The notes: generated by a model not told the origin, from the sequence alone. Positions 15,207-24,478 are shown, counted from the first letter of the stretch. The stretch is 64,000 nt of DNA from Pseudomonas azerbaijanoccidentalis (GCF_019145495.1 NZ_JAHSTU010000011.1:1-64000); one strand, 5' to 3'. Translations and numbers: made by a program.

Positions 15207-17192
15207 TCAGGCGTGGGTGCGGCGGATCAGGTTGCGCAGTGAAAACCGGTTCGGGTGGCAGGCTTCCGCCACGCTTCTGGGCAAGGGCAGGGGCTCGTTG
15301 TCCAGCCACCCGGCGAGCAACTCTCCGGACAGCGGCGCGGTGATCAAGCCGCGTGAACCGTGGCCACTGTTGACGTACAAACCGGCGAGCCACGGGCATT
15401 CGATGTCCGGCACCTGTCGGGCGTCTTTGCTCAGTACTGCATAAGCGTCATTGAATGCCTGGCTATCGGCCAATGGTCCGACGATGGGCAAGTAATCGGG
15501 GCTGGTGCAGCGAAACGCGGCGCGACCCTGGAGACTTTCCGGGGCCAGTGTGTCGGCGTGCAAACGGGTGACCAGATCGTGGGAAATCTCTTCGAGCATG
15601 GCCAGGTTGCCCACGTGTTCGGCGGTGGTCGGGGTCAGGTCGTCGCTTTTGAAATCGAAACTCGCGCCCAGGGTGTGTTCGCCGAGTCGCGCGGGGGCGA
15701 CGTAGCCTTCGGCGCAGACCACCGTGCTCAACGCCTGGCTTTGCGGGGTTTGCATCAGGCGGGTGATTTGCCCGCGAATGCGTTTGAGCGGTAGTCCTGC
15801 GCTTTCGGGAAAACGCTGGATCTCGGCGGCACCGGCCAATACCACCACCGGTGCGCTGGCGAGCAGGCGCTCGCTGTCCCAGGCTTGCCACTGCCCCTCG
15901 ACCTTGCGCAGTTCCAGGGCATCGTGATGAATCTTGAGTTGAATGCCGGGGTGCGCGGCTTGCCATTGGCACAACGCCGGCGGATGAACCCAGCCGCCCT
16001 CGGGATAGTACAGCCCACCGCTGGCCAGCCCGATGCCCGCCAGTTTTTGCGCGTGGGGTTGATCCAGCAGTTGCAGCAGATCTTCGGGAAAGGCGTCGGC
16101 CAATTGCTGTTGCCGTTCGGCTTCCTTGGCGTTGAACGCCAGTTGCAGCACGCCGCAATCGTCCCAATCGGTGCCGCGTTGCAAGTGTTCGAGCTGGCGG
16201 CGGGTGTAGCCGAAACCGCTGACGATCATTTGCGACAGCGCGGTGCCGTGGGCCGATAACTTCAGGTACAGCACGCCTTGCGGGTTGCCGGACGCTTCCT
16301 GGGCCAGGTCGGCGTGGCGTTCCAGCACCGTCACTTGCCAGCCACGCGCGGCGAGGCTGGCCGCGCTGGCACAACCGGCGAGCCCGGCACCGATCACCAG
16401 TGCCCGGCGTTCACCGGTCAGCGGAGCAGGGCGGGCGAACCAAGGTTTCACGGGCACGGGGGCGGTCACCTCTGCCGGCCAGCCGAGGAACTCACCGCGC
16501 AGGATTTCCCATTTGTGGCCGATGCCCGGGGTGCGTTTCATTTTGAAGCCGGCGGCATTCAGCAGACGCCGCACCCAACCGGTGCTGGTGAACGTGCTGA
16601 TGGTCGAGCCGGGAGCGGTCAGTCGTGCCAGTTCGACGAACAGCTCGGCGGTCCACATATCAGGGTTTTTCGCCGGGGCAAAACCGTCGAGAAACCAGGC
16701 GTCGATTTGCGCGTCCAGTTGCGGCAGTTGCTCCAGCGCATCACCGATCATCAAGGTCAGGGTGACCCGACCGTTGGCCAGCGTCAGGCGTTGAAAACCT
16801 TGATGGATCGCCACGTATTGCGCCAGCAGTTGATCGGCAAACACTTTGAGTTCCGGCCACAACGCGAGGGCGCGTTGCAGGTCGGGCGGGCTCAGGGGGT
16901 ATTTTTCGACGCTGACAAAGTGCAGCCGCGCATTGGCCGGCGCATGTTGCTCGAACACCTGCCAGGCACACAGAAAATTCAGCCCTGTTCCGAAACCCGT
17001 CTCGCCGATGACCAGCCGCCCGTGCTGTGGCAGCGCAGCAAAACGTTCGGCCAAACGGTTCTGTTCGATGAACACATAACGGGTTTCGTCCAGCCCCGAC
17101 TTATCGGAGAAATACACATCGTCGAACACTCGCGAATACGGACGACCCTGGTCGTCCCAGTCGAGCTGGGCGTGGGGCATTACAGGTTTCAT
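15207..17192 (-). CDS. mnmC: bifunctional tRNA modification enzyme MnmC
   Basis: A 661-residue enzyme for the last two steps of 5-methylaminomethyl-2-thiouridine formation at the wobble base of certain tRNAs. Residues 1-240 are the SAM-dependent methyltransferase (MnmD) domain: VIGETGFGTGLNFLCAW, then DAWFLDGFAPAKNPDMW. Residues about 260-650 are the FAD-dependent oxidoreductase that removes the carboxymethyl group: dinucleotide motif ALVIGAGLAGCASAASLAARG and LERHADLAQEASGNPQG. The C-terminal YVNSGHGSRGLITAPL segment is also typical. Length matches the fused enterobacterial and pseudomonad forms. It is transcribed alone or ahead of the NAGGN operon. Confidence 0.95.
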   Translation of the reverse strand: MKPVMPHAQLDWDDQGRPYSRVFDDVYFSDKSGLDETRYVFIEQNRLAERFAALPQHGRLVIGETGFGTGLNFLCAWQVFEQHAPANARLHFVSVEKYPLSPPDLQRALALWPELKVFADQLLAQYVAIHQGFQRLTLANGRVTLTLMIGDALEQLPQLDAQIDAWFLDGFAPAKNPDMWTAELFVELARLTAPGSTISTFTSTGWVRRLLNAAGFKMKRTPGIGHKWEILRGEFLGWPAEVTAPVPVKPWFARPAPLTGERRALVIGAGLAGCASAASLAARGWQVTVLERHADLAQEASGNPQGVLYLKLSAHGTALSQMIVSGFGYTRRQLEHLQRGTDWDDCGVLQLAFNAKEAERQQQLADAFPEDLLQLLDQPHAQKLAGIGLASGGLYYPEGGWVHPPALCQWQAAHPGIQLKIHHDALELRKVEGQWQAWDSERLLASAPVVVLAGAAEIQRFPESAGLPLKRIRGQITRLMQTPQSQALSTVVCAEGYVAPARLGEHTLGASFDFKSDDLTPTTAEHVGNLAMLEEISHDLVTRLHADTLAPESLQGRAAFRCTSPDYLPIVGPLADSQAFNDAYAVLSKDARQVPDIECPWLAGLYVNSGHGSRGLITAPLSGELLAGWLDNEPLPLPRSVAEACHPNRFSLRNLIRRTHA

Positions 17193-17289
17193 GGCAGGCT
17201 CGGCAACGGCAAGACCGCCATTCTAGCCGATTGAGGGCGAGGTGCTTGATCCATGGCAAGGTCTACATTGATCGGTTCGCTGAATCTTT

Positions 17290-17407
17290 AGCAGCTGCCG
17301 AAGGCTGCGTTCGACTTCGAAGCGGTCGCCAATCCTGACATCACGTTTTGCCTGAATAAATCCATGCGACCGCTGCGCGGCCGAACGCAGCCTTCGGCAG
17401 CTGCTAC
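17290..17407. repeat. divergent REP-like inverted pair
   Basis: TAGCAGCTGCCGAAGGCTGC (starting 17290) is mirrored by GCAGCCTTCGGCAGCTGCTA (ending 17407). Inside these lies a second inverted segment around GCGGTCGC / GCGACCGC. The core is shared with the common REP unit of the window, but the tail (GTTCGACTTCGAAGCGGTCG) differs. It fills most of the 291-base gap between mnmC and the polyphosphate phosphotransferase gene, which diverge from it. Confidence 0.7.
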
Positions 17408-17483
17408 AGGAAGCGGCAGGGATTTCTGCCACGCAAAACGAGTCCATCCGCTAGTCTTGCTCACATCTGGAAGGGAGCCGTTC

Positions 17484-19007
17484 ATGTTCGAATCCGCTGA
17501 AATCGATCACGCCATCGACAAAGAAACCTACGACGCCGAAGTTCCGGCCCTGCGCGAAGCCTTGCTTGAAGCGCAATTCGAGTTGCGACAGCAAAGCCGC
17601 TTTCCGGTGATCATCCTGATCAACGGCATCGAAGGCGCCGGCAAAGGCGAGACGGTCAAGTTGCTCAACGAGTGGATGGACCCGCGTCTGATCGAGGTCC
17701 GCACGTTCGATCAGCAAACCGACGAAGAACTGGCGCGACCTCCGGCCTGGCGTTATTGGCGGATGCTGCCGGCCAAGGGGCGCATGGGGATTTTTTTCGG
17801 CAACTGGTACAGCCAGATGCTCCAGGGCCGGGTCCATGGCGAGTTCAAGGACCCGCGTCTCGATCAAGCGATCAACGCTGCCGAACGCCTGGAAAAGATG
17901 CTTTGCGATGAAGGCGCGCTGATCGTCAAATTCTGGTTTCACCTCTCCAAGAAACAGATGAAGGCGCGGCTCAAGGCGCTGGCCGACGACCCCTTGCACA
18001 GCTGGCGCATCAGCCCGCTGGACTGGCAGCAATCGGAAACCTACGACCGCTTCGTCAAGTTCGGTGAGCGGGTCTTGCGTCGCACCAGTCGAGACTACGC
18101 GCCGTGGCATGTGGTCGCCGGAATGGACGCACGCTATCGCAGCCTGGTGGTCGGAAAGATTCTGCTCGACAGTCTGAACGGTGCCTTGAAGCGGCCCAAG
18201 ATCCATCCGGAAAAAGTCAGCGCCGCGCCGGTATTCCCCAGCGTCGACCAAGTGAACCTGCTCGACAGTCTGGACCTGACACTGAACCTGAGCAAAAACG
18301 ATTACGAAGAACAGTTGGTGACCGAACAGGCGCGGCTGTCCGGGCTTATGCGCGACAAACGCATGCGCCGGCACGCGCTGGTGGCGGTGTTCGAGGGCAA
18401 TGACGCGGCAGGCAAGGGCGGTGCTATTCGGCGCGTGGCCGCCGCGCTCGACCCGCGCCAGTACAACATCGTGCCGATTGCCGCGCCCACCGAAGAAGAG
18501 CGGGCGCAGCCGTATCTTTGGCGCTTCTGGCGACACCTGCCGATGCGGGGCAAGTTCACCGTGTTCGATCGCTCCTGGTATGGCCGGGTGCTGGTGGAGC
18601 GCATCGAAGGCTTTTGCAGCCCGGCGGACTGGCTGCGCGCCTACAGTGAAATCAACGATTTCGAAGAGCAGGTCAGCGATGCCGGGGTGGTCGTGGTCAA
18701 GTTCTGGCTGGCCATCGACAAGCAGACGCAATTGGAGCGTTTTCAGGAGCGCGAAGAAATCCCCTTCAAGCGTTTCAAAATCACCGAGGATGATTGGCGC
18801 AATCGCGAAAAGTGGGATGACTATCGCGCTGCCGTCGGCGACATGGTCGACCGCACCAGCACAGAGATCTCGCCGTGGACGCTGATCGAAGCCAATGACA
18901 AGCGCTGGGCGCGGGTCAAGGTCTTGCGCACGATCAATCACGCGCTGGAAGAAGCGTTTGAAAAGTCCGACAAACACGCGAAGAAGGATAACAAGGACAA
19001 GAAGTGA
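17484..19007 (+). CDS. pap: polyphosphate:AMP phosphotransferase (two-domain PPK2)
   Basis: A 507-residue protein made of two tandem PPK2 domains. The first (residues about 10-240) has GIEGAGKGETVKLLNEWMDP in the P-loop position and IFFGNWYSQ. The second (about 270-500) has FEGNDAAGKGGAIRRVAAAL, FDRSWYGRVLVER and WLAIDKQTQLERF. Two-domain class II PPK2 enzymes use polyphosphate to phosphorylate AMP to ADP. Catalytic capacity usually resides in the C-terminal copy, whose P-loop and FDRSWYGR lid motif are complete here. The start at 17484 follows AAGGGAG at good spacing. It is cytoplasmic and stands alone between a REP pair and the thiolase gene. Confidence 0.93.
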   Translation: MFESAEIDHAIDKETYDAEVPALREALLEAQFELRQQSRFPVIILINGIEGAGKGETVKLLNEWMDPRLIEVRTFDQQTDEELARPPAWRYWRMLPAKGRMGIFFGNWYSQMLQGRVHGEFKDPRLDQAINAAERLEKMLCDEGALIVKFWFHLSKKQMKARLKALADDPLHSWRISPLDWQQSETYDRFVKFGERVLRRTSRDYAPWHVVAGMDARYRSLVVGKILLDSLNGALKRPKIHPEKVSAAPVFPSVDQVNLLDSLDLTLNLSKNDYEEQLVTEQARLSGLMRDKRMRRHALVAVFEGNDAAGKGGAIRRVAAALDPRQYNIVPIAAPTEEERAQPYLWRFWRHLPMRGKFTVFDRSWYGRVLVERIEGFCSPADWLRAYSEINDFEEQVSDAGVVVVKFWLAIDKQTQLERFQEREEIPFKRFKITEDDWRNREKWDDYRAAVGDMVDRTSTEISPWTLIEANDKRWARVKVLRTINHALEEAFEKSDKHAKKDNKDKK

Positions 19008-19109
19008 GTCGATGGTTGCGCATACGCGGGGTGAATGATTGTCGCAGTCGGTAATTGGGTGGGCTTATGCTCGGACCACTCTCAACCGATAACAACAATG
19101 AGGTATGCC

Positions 19110-20294
19110 ATGCGTGAAGTGGTGATCGTCGACAGCGTACGGACCGGCCTGGCCAAATCCTTTCGCGGCAAGTTCAACCAGACCCGTCCGGACGACATGG
19201 CGGCGCACTGCGTCAACGCTCTGTTGGCGCGCACCGGCATCGACCCGGCCAGTGTTGAGGATTGCATCGTCGGCGCCGGCTCCAATGAAGGCGCGCAGGG
19301 CTACAACATCGGTCGCAACGTTGCCGTGCTGTCGCGCCTGGGCATCGGCACGGCCGGCATGACCCTCAACCGTTTTTGCTCATCAGGCTTGCAGGCCATC
19401 GCCATCGCTGCCAACCAGATCGCTTCGGGTTGCAGCGACATCATCGTCGCCGGTGGCGTCGAGTCGATCAGCCTGACCATGAAAAGCGTCAACACCGACA
19501 ACCTGATCAACCCGCTGCTCAAGGAGCAGGTGCCGGGCATCTATTTCCCGATGGGCCAGACCGCTGAAGTCGTCGCGCGCCGTTACAACGTCAGCCGCGA
19601 AGAACAGGATCTGTACGCCCTGCAAAGTCAGCAGCGTACTGCACAAGCGCAGGCCGCCGGTTTGTTCGATGATGAAATCGTACCGATGTCGGTGAAATAC
19701 CGCGTTGAGGACAAAGCCACTGGTCAGGTGCAGATCCTCGACGGCATCGTCGATCGCGATGACTGCAACCGCCCGGACACCACGCTGCAAAGTCTGGCCG
19801 GCCTGAATCCGGTGTTCGCCGAGGATGGCTCGGTGACGGCGGGTAACTCGTCGCAATTGTCCGACGGCGCTTCCATGACATTAGTGATGAGCCTGGAAAA
19901 AGCCCTGGCACTGGGCTTGAAGCCGAAAGCGTTCTTCCGTGGTTTTACCGTGGCGGGCTGCGAACCGGATGAAATGGGTATCGGCCCGGTGTTTTCAGTG
20001 CCGAAACTGCTCAAGGCCAAGGGCTTGCAGGTGGGCGACATTGATCTCTGGGAACTCAACGAGGCCTTCGCTTCGCAGTGCCTGTACGCGCGCAATCGAC
20101 TGGAAATCGACAACGAAAAATACAACGTCAACGGCGGTTCTATCTCCATCGGTCACCCGTTCGGCATGACCGGTTCGCGTCAGGTCGGGCACATCGTGCG
20201 TGAGTTGCAGCGGCGTAACCTGCGCTACGGCATCGTGACGATGTGTGTGGGAGGCGGGATGGGGGCTACCGGCTTGTTTGAGGCGGTGCGGTAA
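19110..20294 (+). CDS. acetyl-CoA C-acyltransferase (thiolase)
   Basis: A 394-residue thiolase. The nucleophilic cysteine is in LNRFCSSGLQAIAIAANQ. The His region is GGSISIGHPFGMTGSRQVGH and the C-terminal Cys loop is MCVGGGMGATGLFE. This set defines degradative/biosynthetic thiolases that cleave 3-ketoacyl-CoA or condense acetyl-CoA. Chain-length preference cannot be read from sequence. It lacks a neighbouring hydratase/dehydrogenase gene (fadB-like), so it is a free-standing thiolase rather than part of a fadAB unit. The ATG at 19110 is preceded by GAGG at 6 bases; another in-frame ATG at 19098 lies inside that region. Confidence 0.93.
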   Translation: MREVVIVDSVRTGLAKSFRGKFNQTRPDDMAAHCVNALLARTGIDPASVEDCIVGAGSNEGAQGYNIGRNVAVLSRLGIGTAGMTLNRFCSSGLQAIAIAANQIASGCSDIIVAGGVESISLTMKSVNTDNLINPLLKEQVPGIYFPMGQTAEVVARRYNVSREEQDLYALQSQQRTAQAQAAGLFDDEIVPMSVKYRVEDKATGQVQILDGIVDRDDCNRPDTTLQSLAGLNPVFAEDGSVTAGNSSQLSDGASMTLVMSLEKALALGLKPKAFFRGFTVAGCEPDEMGIGPVFSVPKLLKAKGLQVGDIDLWELNEAFASQCLYARNRLEIDNEKYNVNGGSISIGHPFGMTGSRQVGHIVRELQRRNLRYGIVTMCVGGGMGATGLFEAVR

Positions 20295-20327
20295 CTGCCC
20301 AGGATTTTTAGCGACTGTTCAATAGCT

Positions 20328-20417
20328 ATCGCGGGCAAGCCCGCTCCCACAGTGTTTAGCGGCGATCACAAATTTTGTATACGCCACAAAACCTGTGGGA
20401 GCGGGCTTGCCCGCGAT
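20328..20417. repeat. REP pair (GCGGGCAAGCCCGCTCCCAC type)
   Basis: ATCGCGGGCAAGCCCGCTCC at the left and GGAGCGGGCTTGCCCGCGAT at the right form a 25-base inverted repeat around a 40-base centre. It lies between the convergent thiolase and DUF6316 genes and could serve as a bidirectional 3'-end structure. Confidence 0.8.
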
Positions 20418-20431
20418 GCAGGCGCCGCGAT

Positions 20432-20626
20432 TTAAGGACAATTGCTCAAATTCTGCATCCGCTCAATGTAAGCCTGAACCTCCCGCGCCGCTGCCTCGGC
20501 ACTCTCAAACGGCCCCTCCAGGGTGTTTTCCCGGGTGCTGAAATACAACTCCCCGTTCACCCGACATAACCGGTCGCTGCGAAAGTGCAGGGCGGGGGCG
20601 TTATCCTGGGCACGCATGCCGTACAT
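20432..20626 (-). CDS. DUF6316-like small protein
   Basis: A 64-residue cytoplasmic protein (MYGMRAQDNAPALHFRSD, then NGELYFSTRENTLEGPF and a helical EAAAREVQAYIERM end). The pattern resembles small Pseudomonas proteins grouped as DUF6316, of unknown function. The ATG at 20626 is preceded by GGAGACCGCC, a good ribosome binding site, so the 38 codons upstream in the same frame are excluded. Confidence 0.75.
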   Translation of the reverse strand: MYGMRAQDNAPALHFRSDRLCRVNGELYFSTRENTLEGPFESAEAAAREVQAYIERMQNLSNCP

Positions 20627-20833
20627 GGCGGTCTCCTGAAACATTCCTGATGTGGATCCAATCAGCTTATGCAAGAACCACTTGCGGCGCCCGGCGATCC
20701 GATCGACGGCACATCGCCAATTTAACGTTGCGACCTGCACAGTTTCATTCGCGGCCAGAGGCCAACTGTCCCTGTGTGCTTCACGCGGGTGCGCCTAGAA
20801 TGGCGGTTCAAGTCATCGGGTTGCGGGGTTTGC

Positions 20834-21787
20834 ATGCACATTTCATCGGGTCGCTGGGTTTACGGACTTTTCCTGGCCTTGCTGACCGCGCTGCTGTGGG
20901 GAATCCTGCCCATCAAACTCAAACAAGTCCTGATGGTGATGGACCCGGTGACGGTGACCTGGTTTCGCCTGATGGTGTCCGGCAGTTGTCTGTTCATCTA
21001 TCTGGCGGCCACCAAGCGCCTGCCGAGTCGCAAAGTGCTCGGCCCGCGAGGCGGCTGGCTGGTGCTGATGGCGGTGCTCGGCCTGGTGGGCAACTACGTG
21101 CTTTATTTGATGGGCCTGAACCTGCTCAGCCCCGGCACCGCGCAACTGGTGGTGCAGATGGGGCCGATCATGCTGTTGATCGCCAGTGTGTTTGTGTTCA
21201 AGGAGCGTTTCAGCCTGGGGCAGGGCATTGGCTTGCTGGTGCTGCTGATCGGTTTCGTCCTGTTTTTCAATCAGCGCCTGGCCGAGTTGCTGACGTCATT
21301 GAGCGATTACACCGCCGGCGTCCTGCTGGTGTTGTTGGCGTCCACGGTCTGGACCTTCTATGCCTTGGGCCAGAAGCAACTGCTGACGGTGTGGAATTCG
21401 TTGCAGGTGATGATGGTGATCTACCTGTTCTGCGGATTATTGCTGACGCCGTGGGTGCATCCGCTCGAAGCGCTGCAATTGAACCCGTTGCAAGGCTGGT
21501 TGCTGCTGGCGTGCTGCATGAACACCTTGATTGCCTATGGCGCGTTTGCCGAAGCGCTGGCGCATTGGGAAGCGTCGCGGGTGAGTGCAACGCTGGCGAT
21601 CACGCCGTTGGTGACATTCGGCGCCGTTGCCTTGGCCGCCTGGTGGTGGCCGGAATATGTACATGCCGAGACCATCAATGGCCTGGGGTATGGCGGGGCG
21701 ATATTGGTGGTGTTGGGGTCGGCGCTGGTGGCGTTGGGGCCTTCGTTGATTGCCGGGTTGAAGGCGCGGAAGTTGCGGATGGCTTGA
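20834..21787 (+). CDS. EamA-family (DMT superfamily) transporter
   Basis: A 317-residue inner-membrane protein with ten predicted helices and two EamA repeats (residues about 10-145 and 160-300). Typical segments are VYGLFLALLTALLWGILPIK, the GNYVLYLMGLNLLSPGTAQL turn, VFVFKERFSLGQGIGLLVLL and ASTVWTFYALGQKQLL. Members export amino acids or other metabolites, but the substrate cannot be assigned. The ATG at 20834 follows GGGGTTTGC; the longer frame from 20774 has no hydrophobic start. A REP pair begins right at its stop codon. Confidence 0.9.
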   Translation: MHISSGRWVYGLFLALLTALLWGILPIKLKQVLMVMDPVTVTWFRLMVSGSCLFIYLAATKRLPSRKVLGPRGGWLVLMAVLGLVGNYVLYLMGLNLLSPGTAQLVVQMGPIMLLIASVFVFKERFSLGQGIGLLVLLIGFVLFFNQRLAELLTSLSDYTAGVLLVLLASTVWTFYALGQKQLLTVWNSLQVMMVIYLFCGLLLTPWVHPLEALQLNPLQGWLLLACCMNTLIAYGAFAEALAHWEASRVSATLAITPLVTFGAVALAAWWWPEYVHAETINGLGYGGAILVVLGSALVALGPSLIAGLKARKLRMA

Positions 21788-21867
21788 AGATCAAAGGATC
21801 GCAGCCTGCGGCAGCTCCTACAGGAATACGCGTGTCCCGTAGGAGCTGCCGAAGGCTGCGATCTTTT
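21787..21867. repeat. REP pair between EamA gene and fumC
   Basis: AAGATCAAAGGATCGCAGCC ... GCAGCTCCTACAGG faces GTAGGAGCTGCCGAAGGCTG ... GATCTTTTT. It overlaps the last base of the EamA transporter stop codon and ends 17 bases before the fumC stop, so it is a shared 3'-end structure for two convergent genes. Confidence 0.8.
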
Positions 21868-21883
21868 TGCTTGACTACAAATC

Positions 21884-23278
21884 TCAGCCCTTTGCCCCAG
21901 CCTCCAGCATATTCTCCGGCCGCACCCATTCATCAAACTCTTCATCAGTCAGATATCCCAACTGAAGAGCAGCCTCACGCAAGGTCAGCCCTTCGGCGTA
22001 GGCCTTCTTGGCAATCTCCGCCGATTTGTCATAACCGATGTGCGGGTTCAGCGCCGTCACCAGCATCAAGCCTTGCTCCAGATGCTCAGCCATTTTCCCG
22101 GCATCCGGTTCCAGGCCGGCGATGCAGTGCTGTTGGAAGTTGCTGCAACCGTCGCCCAGCAGGCGGATCGATTGCAGCAGATTGTGAATGATCACCGGTT
22201 TGAACACGTTCAGCTGCAAATGGCCCTGGCTCGCAGCGAAGCCGATGGCGACGTCGTTACCCAACACTTGGCAGGCAAGCATCGACAGCGCCTCGCACTG
22301 GGTCGGGTTGACCTTGCCGGGCATGATCGAACTGCCGGGTTCGTTGGCAGGCAGTTTCACTTCGGCGAAGCCGGCACGTGGCCCTGACCCCAGTAGACGC
22401 AAGTCGTTGGCGATTTTCATCAGGGTCACGGCGAGGGTTTTCAGGGCGCCGGACAACGTCGTCAGCGGCTCGTGCCCGGCCAATGCCGCGAACTTGTTCG
22501 GCGCGGTAATGAACGGCAGGCCGGAAAGCGCGGCCAGTTCGGCGGCGATGGCTTCACCGAAACCGTGGGGTGAATTCAGCCCGGTGCCGACCGCGGTACC
22601 GCCCTGCGCCAGCTCACACACCGCTGGCAGGGCGCTGCGAATGGCCCGCTCGGCGTAATCGAGTTGCGCTATGAAGGCTGAAACCTCCTGGCCGAAGGTG
22701 ATCGGCGTGGCGTCCATCATGTGCGTGCGGCCGGTCTTGACCAGCTTCATGTGACGCGCCGACAACTCGGCCAGTCCGCCCGACAGTTCACTGATTGCCG
22801 GCAGCAACTGATGCTGCACGGCTTGCACGGTGGCGATGTGCATGGCGGTGGGGAAGCAGTCGTTGGAACTCTGGGAGCGGTTGACGTGATCGTTGGGGTG
22901 CACCGGCGACTTGCCGCCACGCGGGTTGCCGGCCAGTTCATTGGCACGCCCGGCAATCACTTCGTTGACGTTCATGTTGCTCTGGGTGCCACTGCCGGTT
23001 TGCCAAACCACCAGCGGAAACTGATCGTCGTGCTGACCGTCGAGCACTTCATCCGCCGCCTGTTCGATCAGCCGGGCGATGTCGGCCGGCAGATCGCCGT
23101 TGCGGTCGTTGACTCGTGCCGCCGCTTTCTTGATCAGCGCCAGGCCGTGCAGCACCGCCAGCGGCATGCGTTCGTTGCCGATGGCAAAGTTGACCAGCGA
23201 GCGTTGCGTCTGAGCGCCCCAGTAGGCTTCTTCCGGGACTTCAACCTGGCCCAGGCTGTCGGTTTCAATACGGCTCAT
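21884..23278 (-). CDS. fumC: class II fumarate hydratase
   Basis: A 464-residue oxygen-stable, iron-independent fumarase that interconverts fumarate and malate in the citric acid cycle. The fumarase/aspartase superfamily signature GSSIMPGKVNPTQCEAL is intact. So are SGTQSNMNVNEVIAGRA, HVNRSQSSNDCFPTAMHIA and TGRTHMMDATPITFGQE, which form the active site across the homotetramer interface. The C-terminus (GYLTDEEFDEWVRPENM) matches the family. In Pseudomonas a fumC copy is often near sodM and is iron-starvation induced; here the neighbours are different, so this is probably a second fumC. Confidence 0.95.
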   Translation of the reverse strand: MSRIETDSLGQVEVPEEAYWGAQTQRSLVNFAIGNERMPLAVLHGLALIKKAAARVNDRNGDLPADIARLIEQAADEVLDGQHDDQFPLVVWQTGSGTQSNMNVNEVIAGRANELAGNPRGGKSPVHPNDHVNRSQSSNDCFPTAMHIATVQAVQHQLLPAISELSGGLAELSARHMKLVKTGRTHMMDATPITFGQEVSAFIAQLDYAERAIRSALPAVCELAQGGTAVGTGLNSPHGFGEAIAAELAALSGLPFITAPNKFAALAGHEPLTTLSGALKTLAVTLMKIANDLRLLGSGPRAGFAEVKLPANEPGSSIMPGKVNPTQCEALSMLACQVLGNDVAIGFAASQGHLQLNVFKPVIIHNLLQSIRLLGDGCSNFQQHCIAGLEPDAGKMAEHLEQGLMLVTALNPHIGYDKSAEIAKKAYAEGLTLREAALQLGYLTDEEFDEWVRPENMLEAGAKG

Positions 23279-23470
23279 CGGTCACACTCCTGTAGGTCTG
23301 TTTGCGCAGTTTAGGCCGTGATCGCCGGCCGGGGTTCCATCAGTCTCGATTCTGCCCATTGAAGCCCTCTAAATCAGGCGCGACAAGGGTTGGGGTTGAG
23401 TGACACACTTTTTTAGGCGCAGAATGGTCGTCCTTGGGGTTTTACCTCGCCTGCTAGAAAAGGAAACTCG

Positions 23471-23995
23471 ATGACTCGTCTTCGTGCCATCTGTACCGCG
23501 GTTGCATTGGTTTGTGCCAGCGGCCAGGTTTTTGCCGATACCGCCAGCCACAACGCCAGTGCCGAGGCTTTCCTGACCCTGGCGCATGCTGACAAATTGG
23601 GCACTCCGGTGTACATGCAGGTTCAGCAGATGTTCGCCCAGCGCTTCCAGCAAACCAAAGCCCCGGAATCGAAAAAAGCCGTACTGGAAACCTACCAGGC
23701 CAAGGCCAACGCCGCGCTGGACCAAGCCATTGGCTGGAACAAGCTGAAGCCGGACATGGTCAAGCTCTACACCACCAACTTCACTGAATCCGAGCTCAAG
23801 GACCTGGTTGCGTTCTACCAGTCGCCACTGGGCAAGAAAGTCCTGGAAAAAATGCCGCAGCTGACCCAGCAATCGGCCCAGATGACCCAGGCCAAGCTGG
23901 AAAGCGCGGTGCCTGTGGTCAACAAACTGCTGGCTGACATGACTGCCGAGCTGGAGCCGAAAGGCGCCGCCGCGCCAGCCAAGAAAAAGCCTTAA
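23471..23995 (+). CDS. DUF2059 secreted protein
   Basis: A 174-residue protein with a signal peptide (residues 1-22, ending QVFADT). The mature chain is a helical DUF2059 domain: MQVQQMFAQRFQQ, then NKLKPDMVKLYTTNFTESEL and LVAFYQSPLGKKVLEKMPQL. It ends in a basic AAAPAKKKP tail. It is predicted to be periplasmic and its function is unknown. It lies 12 bases ahead of bolA-like and the two are probably co-transcribed. GGAAACTCG before the ATG is a good ribosome binding site. Confidence 0.88.
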   Translation: MTRLRAICTAVALVCASGQVFADTASHNASAEAFLTLAHADKLGTPVYMQVQQMFAQRFQQTKAPESKKAVLETYQAKANAALDQAIGWNKLKPDMVKLYTTNFTESELKDLVAFYQSPLGKKVLEKMPQLTQQSAQMTQAKLESAVPVVNKLLADMTAELEPKGAAAPAKKKP

Positions 23996-24007
23996 GCGGA
24001 GTTCGGT

Positions 24008-24307
24008 ATGACCATGCAACAACGCATCGAATCGACGCTGGGCCTGCTTCAGCCCCAGCACCTTCAGGTGCTGGATGAAAGCCACATGCACAGCCGCGGG
24101 TTACAGACGCACTTCAAGGCCGTGGTCGTCAGTGAGCAGTTCGAAGGCCTGAACCGGGTCAAGCGCCACCAGAAAGTCTACGGCACGCTCGGCGAGCTGA
24201 TGGGCGAGTTTCATGCGTTGGCGCTGCATACCTACACGCCCGAAGAATGGGCACAGATCGACGCGGCCCCGGCCTCGCCAACCTGTGCTGGCGGCAGTAA
24301 GCATTAA
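24008..24307 (+). CDS. BolA-family protein
   Basis: A 99-residue BolA protein: RIESTLGLLQPQHLQVLDES, the conserved HSRG-like MHSRGLQTHFKAVVVS, and FEGLNRVKRHQKVYGTLGEL with the invariant His of the family (RHQKVY). BolA proteins bind monothiol glutaredoxins with a [2Fe-2S] cluster and also act in transcription and morphology. The extra C-terminal residues (PASPTCAGGSKH) are a variable tail. It follows the DUF2059 gene directly and precedes a REP pair and a terminator. Confidence 0.92.
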   Translation: MTMQQRIESTLGLLQPQHLQVLDESHMHSRGLQTHFKAVVVSEQFEGLNRVKRHQKVYGTLGELMGEFHALALHTYTPEEWAQIDAAPASPTCAGGSKH

Positions 24308-24310
24308 GCT

Positions 24311-24388
24311 CAAAAGATCGCAGCCTGCGCCAGCGCCTACAGGAATACGCATTCCCATGTAGGCGCTGCCGCAGGCTGCGATCTTTTT
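24311..24388. repeat. REP pair downstream of bolA
   Basis: AAAAGATCGCAGCCTGCGCC ... TACAGG faces GTAGGCGCTGCCGCAGGCTG ... CTTTTTT. Both arms carry matching substitutions relative to the common unit (GGCGCTGCCGCAGG), so the stem has been preserved by compensatory change. Confidence 0.8.
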
Positions 24389-24399
24389 TGTTAGAATGC

Positions 24400-24430
24400 C
24401 CAACGCGCCGCTTACCCGGCGCGTTTTTTT
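24400..24430 (+). terminator. rho-independent terminator after bolA
   Basis: ACGCGCC (24402-24408) pairs with GGCGCGT (24417-24423) around an 8-base loop and is followed by eight T. It ends the DUF2059-bolA transcript ahead of trhO. Confidence 0.8.
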
Positions 24431-24478
24431 TCGCATCCGGTTCACCCCTTACGAGGGTAGCCACCTGGAGATTTACCC

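Noticed and set aside
20650..22191. 513-codon plus-strand frame over the EamA transporter gene
   Set aside because: It lies in another frame of a clear membrane protein gene and crosses a REP pair and the fumC end; its composition is not protein-like.
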